Positions 15,840 through 23,121 of a stretch of DNA of 64,000 nucleotides are shown in pieces; position 1 is the first letter of the stretch, and the number at the start of each line of letters is the position of its first letter. Both the position numbers and the translations under genes were made by a program. The DNA is taken from contig NZ_AP022596.1 in the NCBI RefSeq assembly GCF_010731895.1, positions 6,138,001-6,202,000 of the forward strand, read 5' to 3'. The stretch is from Mycolicibacterium helvum (GTDB taxonomy: Bacteria; Actinomycetota; Actinomycetes; Mycobacteriales; Mycobacteriaceae). Below the pieces are notes generated by a model. It was not told the origin of the DNA. It made no database searches and was given only the letters and a program-made list of their open reading frames with translations.

Positions 15840-16874
15840 ATGACGGTGCACCGCCTTCCGGCGACGGCCCAGACGGTGCATTGGGGATATTTCGACCCAC
15901 GACAGGCTCCCGCGCTGACCGTCGAATCCGGTGATCTGGTGGCGATCGAGACGCTGACCCACCACGCCGGTGACGCCCCCGATCTGCTGATGGACGAACA
16001 CATCTCGCGGGTGTTCGCCGAGGTCGACGACCGCGGGCCGGGACCGCACATTCTCACCGGACCGATCGCGGTCACCGGGGCGCGACCTGGTGACGTGCTG
16101 CAGGTCGACATTCTGGAGGCCACCCCACGGCTGCCCTACGGTTCCAATCTCGCCGGCCATTGGGGCTACCTGTTCAACGAGATTCCCATCGAGCGGGTCA
16201 CCGTCTACGAGCTGGACATCGACGCGTTGCTGGGGCGCGCGCTGTTCGGCTACGACTGGACCGCCACCCCGCTGGCCAATGAGCCCGGCACGATCGTCAC
16301 ACCCGATCCCGCGCGCCGGGAGCCTGCGCTGCCCGGCGTGGTGGTGCCCTTGCGGCCGCACTTCGGCACGATGGGCGTGGCACCGGCCGATCCGGTGCGG
16401 GTCTCCTCGGTGCCGCCGGGCAATCACGGCGGCAACGTCGACAACTGGCGCATCGGCGCCGGTGGCCGGATGTACTACCCCGTCCAGGTGGCCGGCGCAC
16501 TGCTGTCGATCGGCGATCCGCACGTCTCGCAGGGCGACGGGGAGGTCAGCGGCACCGCGTTGGAATCGTCGCTGAACGGCTTGCTGCGCTTGACGATTCG
16601 CCGCGATCTGCCGTTCACGGCGCCGGTGTTGGAGACCGCGACCGAGCTACTGGTGCACGGATTCGGGGACAGTCTGGACGCGGCGATGAAATGCGCGACC
16701 CTGCGCACGCTGCACCTGCTGCAAAGCCACTTCGGGTTGTCCGGCGCCGATGCGTACTCGTTCATGTCGGTAGCGGTGGACTTCACCGTGACGCAGGTGG
16801 TCGATCAGCGTCAGGGTGCACACGGCCGAATCGACAAACGGTGCTTCCCACGCTGGCACAATCCAGCGGCATGA
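15840..16874 (+). CDS. Acetamidase/formamidase family amidohydrolase
   Basis: A 344-residue FmdA/AmdA family protein that hydrolyses short amides to ammonia and the acid. Typical features: the N-terminal beta region (VHWGYFDPRQAPALTVESGD), RPHFGTMGVAP in the middle, NHGGNVDN and GDPHVSQGDGEVSGTALE, which carry family metal/active-site residues. Start ATG 15840; an upstream in-frame ATG at 15816 adds only eight residues. The stop overlaps the RidA start by four bases, so the pair is co-translated. RidA removes reactive enamine/imine intermediates, consistent with nitrogen compound breakdown. Confidence 0.8.
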   Translation: MTVHRLPATAQTVHWGYFDPRQAPALTVESGDLVAIETLTHHAGDAPDLLMDEHISRVFAEVDDRGPGPHILTGPIAVTGARPGDVLQVDILEATPRLPYGSNLAGHWGYLFNEIPIERVTVYELDIDALLGRALFGYDWTATPLANEPGTIVTPDPARREPALPGVVVPLRPHFGTMGVAPADPVRVSSVPPGNHGGNVDNWRIGAGGRMYYPVQVAGALLSIGDPHVSQGDGEVSGTALESSLNGLLRLTIRRDLPFTAPVLETATELLVHGFGDSLDAAMKCATLRTLHLLQSHFGLSGADAYSFMSVAVDFTVTQVVDQRQGAHGRIDKRCFPRWHNPAA

Positions 16875-17275
16875 GTGGTATCCAGGCGTACACGTTCACC
16901 CCTGCCGACGGCGTTCCGCCCGCGGTGGCGCCGTTCTCGCACGCGACCGCGGCCGGCCAAACCCTCTACGTCACCGGGCAGATGCCGACCGACACCACTG
17001 GGTCGGTGGTCGGCGATGACGTGGCCACCCAGACCGATCAGGTGCTCGCCAATCTGCTGCGGGTCACCGAACTGTGCGGCGGCGGGCTGGCAGACGTGGT
17101 GTCGGTGCGGGCATTTCTCACCGACTGGACCGACTATGGGGCGTTCAATGCGGCGTACGCGCCGTGGTTTCCCGACCGGCTACCGAGCCGGACCTGTGTC
17201 GGCACGACCGGGCTGGCGGTCGGCGCGCTGGTCGAGATCGACTGGGTCTGCTGGCGGGCCGACGGTTGGGCCTGA
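16871..17275 (+). CDS. RidA/YjgF-family protein
   Basis: A 134-residue RidA family protein, coupled to the upstream amidase through ATGA. The family core is visible (GQTLYVTGQMPTD, TDQVLANLLRVTELCGGGLADVV, RAFLTDWTDYGAFNAAYAPWF, PSRTCVGTTGLAVGALVEID). The Arg in PSRTCVG is the position used for imine binding in RidA proteins. RidA members hydrolyse enamine/imine intermediates (known). Together with the amidase it suggests a small amide-degradation unit. It converges on the IclR gene with one base between the stop codons. Confidence 0.8.
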   Translation: MSGIQAYTFTPADGVPPAVAPFSHATAAGQTLYVTGQMPTDTTGSVVGDDVATQTDQVLANLLRVTELCGGGLADVVSVRAFLTDWTDYGAFNAAYAPWFPDRLPSRTCVGTTGLAVGALVEIDWVCWRADGWA

Positions 17276-17276
17276 C

Positions 17277-18176
17277 TCACGCCCCGTCACCGTAACGATT
17301 CAGCCGCTCGCCAATGGCGCTGGCGGCCAGGAGAACCCGCTCGCCGAGGCCGGTGATCGCCCGTGAATCCAGCATGGCGAACGGCGCTGCGGTGACCGAC
17401 ATAGTCACCACGCCGTCGGCGTTGGTGATCGGCGCCGAGACCGTCGCGATGCTGTGGGTGGCTCCGGCGCCCAATTCGTTTGGCAGAACGTCGATCACGC
17501 TGAGGTCGGCGAACGCGCGGGCGAGCTGCGCGGTGATCGCGTCCACTTCGCCGTCGCGGCTGAGCGCCTCCAATGCCGAGTAGACCCGCAGGTACTCTTT
17601 GGTGAGCCGTTCTACGACAAAGCCGCGGTCACGAGTTTCGCTGAGCACAGCCGAGATTCGATCGCGTAGCGCATCGCTGGGTTGGCCGATCGCCTCGAGC
17701 CAGGCACGCTGCGCTTCCGGAGTCGACCACGCCACGTAGTCGCGGCCGAACGGCGCGACGAATGGCGTCCTGGTCCCCCGTCCGATCCGGGGCGCGGTCA
17801 AGCTCTGACCGGCAACGCCGATGATCACCAGGCTGTTGACCTCACGCCGGGCCAGGTAGACCTGCATGCCGGTGTCCGCCGCCAGGTCCTCGAGCTCGCC
17901 GCGGAACAGGTCGGCGGGTTTGGCCAGGCTGGCGATGGCCGGGCCCCAGGCGTACTTCGCGGACCGGGGGTCGCGGGTCACCCACTCGTGCGCGACCAGG
18001 GTCGCCAAGATGGCGTGGCCGGTGGCCCGGCTGATGTCGAGGCGACGAGAGATCTCGGCCAACGAGAACTGCCGGCCGGGGTCGGCGCCGAGCATTTCCA
18101 TCACCGCGATCACCCGCCCGGTGGGCGGCGATGACGCTTGACCCGCCGTCTTGGCAAGGTCTACTTTGAGCGTCAT
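17277..18176 (-). CDS. IclR-family transcriptional regulator
   Basis: A 299-residue protein. The N-terminal winged HTH covers residues about 15-80 (FSLAEISRRLDISRATGHAI), followed by an effector-binding GAF-like domain (about 100-290; RDYVAWSTPEAQRAW, LRDRISAVLSETRDRGF, SAPITNADG). IclR regulators bind palindromic operators and often control divergent catabolic genes (known). The ATG 18176 start lies 40 bp from the divergent sulfotransferase start, with a perfect palindrome between. It is most likely the local regulator of the sulfotransferase cluster. The effector is unknown. Confidence 0.82.
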   Translation of the reverse strand: MTLKVDLAKTAGQASSPPTGRVIAVMEMLGADPGRQFSLAEISRRLDISRATGHAILATLVAHEWVTRDPRSAKYAWGPAIASLAKPADLFRGELEDLAADTGMQVYLARREVNSLVIIGVAGQSLTAPRIGRGTRTPFVAPFGRDYVAWSTPEAQRAWLEAIGQPSDALRDRISAVLSETRDRGFVVERLTKEYLRVYSALEALSRDGEVDAITAQLARAFADLSVIDVLPNELGAGATHSIATVSAPITNADGVVTMSVTAAPFAMLDSRAITGLGERVLLAASAIGERLNRYGDGA

Positions 18177-18191
18177 ATTTCCGAACAATAC

Positions 18192-18205
18192 GTCGAATAT
18201 TCGAC
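18192..18205. promoter_or_regulatory. 14-bp perfect palindrome, candidate IclR operator
   Basis: GTCGAATATTCGAC is a perfect palindrome centred in the 40-bp interval between the divergent IclR and sulfotransferase genes. It is directly upstream of the AGGAA ribosome site of the latter. Its position lets a bound dimer control both promoters. Binding by this IclR protein is inferred. Confidence 0.55.
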
Positions 18206-18216
18206 AGGAACAAGAT

Positions 18217-19485
18217 ATGGCGACTCGGTCATCAATGGAGACCCTGAACCTCGACGACCTGACCGACCCGGTGCTGACCGACACCCAACGCCACATCCTG
18301 GAATACACCGAGTCACGCGAAGTGACGTTCGACCTCGACGCGATGCTCGCCGAAGCGGTGGCGCAGGCCAGGGCCGACGACCTCACCGACGACGACGGAT
18401 TCAGCGACCGGCTGGCCGCGCATATTGCCGCGATCGAGTCGGATACGGGCCTGCGTCAGCTGAGCCGAAGCACCCTGCGCGCCAGGGTCGTTCGCAAGCT
18501 CCGTAATCGGCTCTCGCTGACCGACCTGATCAGGCGTTACCCCGAGATCGAGGCGATCCCGATCGAGCGGCCGCTGATAGTGGTCGGCATGCCCCGTTCG
18601 GGGACCACCCACCTGGTCAACCTGATCGCGCGGGACCCGCGCCGCCGCGCCCTGCCCTACTGGGAGAGCGAGGATCCGATTCCGGCCCTCGGCCAGGGAC
18701 CCGATGTGTTCGGCGTCGATCCCCGCTACGCCCGGGTCAAGGCCGAACACGAGGCACTGATGGCCAGCACCCCGTATGTGGCCGCGATGCACGACCGCTT
18801 CCCCGAGGCCATCGAGGAGGAGGTCGAGCTACTCGACCTCGATATGGCCGGCTACGTCCTCGAATGGCATGCGCGCGTTCCGGGCTGGCGCGACTTCTAT
18901 CTCGGCCTGGACCACACCCGCCACTACGCCTACCTCAAGAAGGTCCTGCAGGCACTGACGTTCTTGCGCGGTCCGCGGACCTGGGTACTGAAATCGCCGC
19001 AGCACGCCGAACAACTCGGTCCCTTGATGGCCACCTTCCCCGACGCCACCGTGGCCTTCACCCACCGCGACCCCGTCGCGGTGATCCAGTCGGCGATCAC
19101 CATGATGGCCTACTCGGATCGATTGCGCCGCACCAGTATTGACCCCGACTGGCTGGTCGACTACTGGAGTGATCGGATCCACCGCCTGCTGAGCGCCTGC
19201 GTGCGTGACCGGGAACTCGTGCCGGCAGAGCGCAGCGTCGATATCGGGTTTCATCACCTCAACGGCAACGAGATGCCGGTGCTCGGCGAGTACTACCAGC
19301 GCGCGGGCATCGACGTTCCGCCCAAGGTGGCCAAGCGATTCCAGGCCTATATCGACGGCAACCGGCGCGGCGCCAAAGGGCGCATCCCCTATGACCTGAA
19401 ACGTCACTTCGGCGTCGAGCCGCAGGAGCTGCGCTCCCGGTTCGCCTTCTATTTCGACCGTTTCGACGTCCACCCCGAGATTTAG
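18217..19485 (+). CDS. PAPS-type sulfotransferase family protein
   Basis: A 422-residue protein starting at ATG 18217 after AGGAA. It has the P-loop-like phosphosulfate-binding motif GMPRSGTTHLVN near residue 125 and a later conserved WVLKSPQHAEQLGPL and FTHRDPVAVIQS region (about 255-295), the usual 3'-phosphate-binding stretch. An N-terminal helical extension of about 110 residues is typical of mycobacterial Stf-type enzymes. It transfers sulfate from PAPS to a hydroxyl of a lipid or small molecule (family role); the substrate is unknown. It is the first gene of a four-gene rightward cluster that also encodes an alkylsulfatase-like protein and an SDR. Confidence 0.8.
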   Translation: MATRSSMETLNLDDLTDPVLTDTQRHILEYTESREVTFDLDAMLAEAVAQARADDLTDDDGFSDRLAAHIAAIESDTGLRQLSRSTLRARVVRKLRNRLSLTDLIRRYPEIEAIPIERPLIVVGMPRSGTTHLVNLIARDPRRRALPYWESEDPIPALGQGPDVFGVDPRYARVKAEHEALMASTPYVAAMHDRFPEAIEEEVELLDLDMAGYVLEWHARVPGWRDFYLGLDHTRHYAYLKKVLQALTFLRGPRTWVLKSPQHAEQLGPLMATFPDATVAFTHRDPVAVIQSAITMMAYSDRLRRTSIDPDWLVDYWSDRIHRLLSACVRDRELVPAERSVDIGFHHLNGNEMPVLGEYYQRAGIDVPPKVAKRFQAYIDGNRRGAKGRIPYDLKRHFGVEPQELRSRFAFYFDRFDVHPEI

Positions 19486-19493
19486 AGGTCACC

Positions 19494-20735
19494 GTGGAAC
19501 CCATCTATCGTAGTCGCCCGGGCGCCGACGCGATGGCGCCCGCCTCAGCCGAACAGGCCGAGGAAGTCGCACCGGGGATCTGGTGCTCACCGGGACTGAC
19601 CAACTCCTACCTGCTGACCACCTCGGACGGCCGCGTCGTCGTCAACACCGGCATGGGATTCGAAAGCCCGGTGCACCGGGCCGTGTTCGACGCCGTCGAC
19701 TCGTCGCCGGTGCGCTACATCCTGATCACCCAGGGCCACTACGACCACGTCGGCGGCCTGGACACCCTGCGTGACCGGGATACCAAGGTTGTGGCACAAG
19801 CCAATTGGGAACAGTGGCGCGACGATAACGAGCGACTACTGCCCTATCGCGCTAACCGCAGCGCCTTCGCGTTCTCCGGCAGGCTCGCCGGCGGCATCGC
19901 CAAGATTCAGCAGCGCTTCGGCAAGAAGCTCCCCTCCCAGAGCACCGCAACCGCCGACATCGTCGTCGAGGACCGGCTGACACTGACGGTCGGCAACCGG
20001 CGCTTCGAACTGATCGCGACCCCCGGCGGGGAAACCACCGACTCCATGGTGATCTGGCTACCCGATGAACGAGTCTGCCTGTGCAGCAACACGTTCGGCC
20101 CGGTGTTCGGACACATTCCAAACCTGGTCACTATTCGCGGCGACCGCTACCGGGATGCGCTGACGGTCATCGACACCATCGAACGCGTCCGCGCGCTGCA
20201 GCCCGAGGTGCTGCTCACCGGACACTTCGACCCCATTCGCGGGGCGGGGGTGATCGACGCCGAACTGAGCCGGCTGCGCGACGCCATCCAGTACCTGCAC
20301 GACGAGACCGTCGCAGGAATGAACGCAGGCAAGGACGTTCGGACCCTGATGGCCGAGATCACGCTGCCCGACCATCTCGATGTCGGCCAGGGCTACGGCA
20401 AGCTCGCCTGGGACGTCCGCGCGATCTGGGAGAACTACTCCGGCTGGTTTCACCACCGTTCGACCACCGAGCTGTATGCAGTCGGGCCCGACGCCGTCAG
20501 CGCCGACGTGGTGGAGCTGGCCGGCGCCGATGCCCTGACCGAGCGCGCCGGCACCCATCTGGCGGGCGGTCGCCCGCTGGAAGCCATCCACCTCGCCGAG
20601 CTCGTCACCCAGGCCGACCCCGAGCACGACGGGGCGCGGGCGGTACTCAAAGCGGCCCACGAGGAACTTCTGGCGAGCAGCGTCAACTTCTGGGAGACCG
20701 CCTGGCTGACCAAGCAGATCGAAAGGTACACATGA
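19494..20735 (+). CDS. Alkylsulfatase-like metallo-beta-lactamase-fold protein
   Basis: A 413-residue protein. The MBL domain (about 25-250) has ITQGHYDHVGG, in which the first His of the usual HxHxDH is replaced by Gln80 while H82, D84 and H85 remain. Further features are GGETTDSMVIWLP and LLTGHFDPIRG. Residues about 255-410 resemble the alkyl-sulfatase dimerisation domain (WDVRAIWENYSGWFHHR), as in SdsA1/BDS1 enzymes that cleave alkyl sulfate esters (known). GTG 19494 follows GAGG. It lies eight bases after the sulfotransferase. The altered metal ligand suggests changed metal use or activity. Confidence 0.75.
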   Translation: MEPIYRSRPGADAMAPASAEQAEEVAPGIWCSPGLTNSYLLTTSDGRVVVNTGMGFESPVHRAVFDAVDSSPVRYILITQGHYDHVGGLDTLRDRDTKVVAQANWEQWRDDNERLLPYRANRSAFAFSGRLAGGIAKIQQRFGKKLPSQSTATADIVVEDRLTLTVGNRRFELIATPGGETTDSMVIWLPDERVCLCSNTFGPVFGHIPNLVTIRGDRYRDALTVIDTIERVRALQPEVLLTGHFDPIRGAGVIDAELSRLRDAIQYLHDETVAGMNAGKDVRTLMAEITLPDHLDVGQGYGKLAWDVRAIWENYSGWFHHRSTTELYAVGPDAVSADVVELAGADALTERAGTHLAGGRPLEAIHLAELVTQADPEHDGARAVLKAAHEELLASSVNFWETAWLTKQIERYT

Positions 20736-21481
20736 CCGCCCAGCTCAGCTTCGACTTCACCGGCACCCAGGCACTGGTCACCGGGGCGACCAGCGGCATC
20801 GGGCACGCCGTCGCCGTGCTGTTTCGCGATGCCGGGGCCGACGTCATCGTCACCGGCACCAAACCCGCCGCCACCGATTACGACACCGACCTCTCGCAGA
20901 TGACCTACCGCCAACTTGTGCTCACCGACAATGCATCCATTGACAGCCTGGCACAGAGCATCTCCACGCTCGACGTTCTGGTGAACAACGCCGGCGCCAA
21001 CTTCCCGGGCGGCCTCGACGAGTCCACGCCCGACGGGTTCGCGGCCTCCGTCGCCCTGAACCTCACCGGGCCATACCGGCTCACGGTTGCCCTGCGCCAC
21101 GCGCTGAAGGCTTCCGCGGCGACCGGCGGAGCGAGCGTGGTGAACCTGGCGTCGATGTCTGCGCTGCGTGCGGTCACTATGGTCCCCGGCTACGGGGCTG
21201 CCAAATCCGGCGTCATCAACGTCACCCGCAACCTGGCCGTCAAGTGGGCCAAGCACGGAATCCGGATCAACGCCGTGGCGCCAGGCACCATCGAAACCGC
21301 GATGACCGCGCCGATGCACGCCGTCCCGGAGGTCATGGCGACCGAAATCGCCCACATCCCGGCCGGGCGGATGGGCACCGTGGGCGAGGTCGCCCCCGCC
21401 ATCGCGTTCCTGTGCACGACCCAAAGCAGCTACATCAACGGCGCGGTGCTGGTCGTCGATGGCGCCTCGGACTGCGTCTAG
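20732..21481 (+). CDS. Short-chain dehydrogenase/reductase
   Basis: A 249-residue classical SDR. It has the glycine-rich NAD(P) site TGATSGIGHAVA near residue 17, NNAG near residue 88, and a catalytic Ser...Tyr-x-x-x-Lys set (NLASMSAL and YGAAKSGVIN), followed by the PG motif (NAVAPGTIETAM). ATG 20732 overlaps the upstream stop by four bases, so it is coupled to the MBL gene. It oxidises an alcohol or reduces a ketone. With a sulfatase-like enzyme upstream, the alcohol freed from a sulfate ester could be the substrate (inference). Confidence 0.8.
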   Translation: MTAQLSFDFTGTQALVTGATSGIGHAVAVLFRDAGADVIVTGTKPAATDYDTDLSQMTYRQLVLTDNASIDSLAQSISTLDVLVNNAGANFPGGLDESTPDGFAASVALNLTGPYRLTVALRHALKASAATGGASVVNLASMSALRAVTMVPGYGAAKSGVINVTRNLAVKWAKHGIRINAVAPGTIETAMTAPMHAVPEVMATEIAHIPAGRMGTVGEVAPAIAFLCTTQSSYINGAVLVVDGASDCV

Positions 21482-21507
21482 CGGCAGTTCTGCCGTACCG
21501 TGTTCGG

Positions 21508-22221
21508 GTGCCCCGTCAGGTCCTGTTCATCTACAACGATCCGATCGCGCCCGAGGCATTACTCGGCGAAACGTTCACCGAACTCGGTTTCGACGTGGAC
21601 ACATTCGAGGTGGTTCCGGCAGCGCGAGCCGGCGACCCTGCGCTCGAGGTCACCTTCCCCGACCCGACCCGCTACGACGTGATCGTGCCGCTGGGTTCGC
21701 GGTGGGCGGTCTACGACGAACAGCTGCCGTGGGTGGCCGCCGAGATCGATACCGTGCGGCAGGCCGTCGACGCCGGGCTCGGCGTGCTCGGGGTGTGCTT
21801 CGGCGGCCAGCTGATAGCCACCGCGCTTGGCGGCTCCGTGCAGCGGTCGCTTGCCCCCGAGGTCGGCTGGCACCAGGTACACAGCAGCAACCCCGATCTG
21901 GTGCCCGACGACGGACCATGGTTCCAGTGGCACTTCGACCGGTTCACTCCCCCGCCGGGAGCCACCGAGATCGCCCGAAACGACCGCGCATCACAGGCTT
22001 TCGTCCTCGGCCGGGCGATGGGTCTGCAGTTCCACCCCGAACTCGACCACAAGCTGCTGGAGCTGTGGATTGATGACGACCACAACCGCGGCAGCGGTGA
22101 TCTCGTCCAGCTCGGGCTGAACCCCGACGATCTACGGGCCGACACCACCACCCACGTCGACGACGCCGCTCGCCGGCTGCGGCTATTGGTGCGGGGCTTC
22201 CTCGATAAGGTCGCCCGCTAG
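21508..22221 (+). CDS. Class I glutamine amidotransferase-like protein
   Basis: A 237-residue protein resembling the GATase domain of GMP synthase. The nucleophile C97 is in GVCFGGQ, and H176 and E178 are in LQFHPELD, giving a complete triad. It therefore probably hydrolyses glutamine or a gamma-glutamyl compound; stand-alone relatives include GuaA-like and gamma-glutamyl hydrolase-like proteins (known). Start GTG 21508, 26 bases after the SDR stop. It is the last gene of the cluster. The substrate is unknown. Confidence 0.75.
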   Translation: MPRQVLFIYNDPIAPEALLGETFTELGFDVDTFEVVPAARAGDPALEVTFPDPTRYDVIVPLGSRWAVYDEQLPWVAAEIDTVRQAVDAGLGVLGVCFGGQLIATALGGSVQRSLAPEVGWHQVHSSNPDLVPDDGPWFQWHFDRFTPPPGATEIARNDRASQAFVLGRAMGLQFHPELDHKLLELWIDDDHNRGSGDLVQLGLNPDDLRADTTTHVDDAARRLRLLVRGFLDKVAR

Positions 22222-23045
22222 CCGGCCAACAGGATTTCGTGACCGCCTGTCGCCCAGGCTTTTTCGAACGTGTCGATGCTGACAGTCTCGCCGCGGGTGT
22301 CGTCGCCGCCGCTGTCGCCGAGATAGACGACGCCCTCCCCGGTGTCGATGGCGGCCACCGTCACCAGATGCCCGCACCTGCTCCGGTCCCCGTCGGTGTC
22401 CCAGATCGTCGCGGAGCTGACGCACACGATGGCTTGCTTCCCCTCGCCGAGGTAACTCTGGAGAGCCTTCAGGCCGGTGGGGATGCCGCCGCCGCTGTCG
22501 CTGGTGTATTCCGAAGCGACCCCGTAATGACTCAGCAGCAGCGCCAGATCCGTCGTACACGTGCCGTGTCCGGTTCCACCGTCCGACGGATCGAAACTGT
22601 CGTCGTACACCGGTTCCCCGGGGCTGCATTCGCTCGGCGTCTTTTTGGCCAGGTCGATCATCTGCCCTTCGGTGGGCGTCTGGCCGGTGAGTTCGGCAAT
22701 GGCGAGCCGAGTCGCCATCAGGCCGCAGTCGCTCTGACTCTGCTGCTGCCAGTACCTGCTGGCGGCCTCCGGGTCACCGAAGACCTCACCCGCAGAACCA
22801 GATCCGTTCTTGGCCTTCGGTGCTACATGCGCCACGGTCGGGAGCACGTCCGGCGGTGCCGGGTCCACCCCGCGGCATCCCCAGTTGGACACCGGCTTGC
22901 CCGGGGCCGGCGCGGGAGCGGTGGCGGGCTGCGTCGATGACGCCGCGCTGGTCGACGCTTTCGGCGCGTCAGCCGTGTGTTTCGCCTCCGAACAACCCGC
23001 CACCAGCAACATGACAATTGCCGCTGAACAGCACAGTTTATGCAT
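22218..23045 (-). CDS. Lipoprotein with C39-like cysteine protease domain
   Basis: A 275-residue protein. The first 18 residues are a lipoprotein signal ending in LVAGC (C18 lipidated). A Thr/Ala/Pro linker follows to about residue 55. The C39-like papain fold then has C107 (QSDCGLMATRLAI), H226 (CGHLVTVAAID) and D244 (LGDSGGDD), so the catalytic set is complete. Such exported C39-like proteins cleave peptides outside the membrane, but no peptide export ABC protein is nearby. Four further Cys (near 57, 140, 163 and 224) could form disulfides. Its stop overlaps the convergent amidotransferase stop. Confidence 0.65.
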   Translation of the reverse strand: MHKLCCSAAIVMLLVAGCSEAKHTADAPKASTSAASSTQPATAPAPAPGKPVSNWGCRGVDPAPPDVLPTVAHVAPKAKNGSGSAGEVFGDPEAASRYWQQQSQSDCGLMATRLAIAELTGQTPTEGQMIDLAKKTPSECSPGEPVYDDSFDPSDGGTGHGTCTTDLALLLSHYGVASEYTSDSGGGIPTGLKALQSYLGEGKQAIVCVSSATIWDTDGDRSRCGHLVTVAAIDTGEGVVYLGDSGGDDTRGETVSIDTFEKAWATGGHEILLAG

Positions 23046-23121
23046 CCGGCGAAGATAGCACAGCACCGAGAACCACGGGCCGGTTGCCCGGCCCCAACCG
23101 TTCACGCACTCGCAACGTGAG

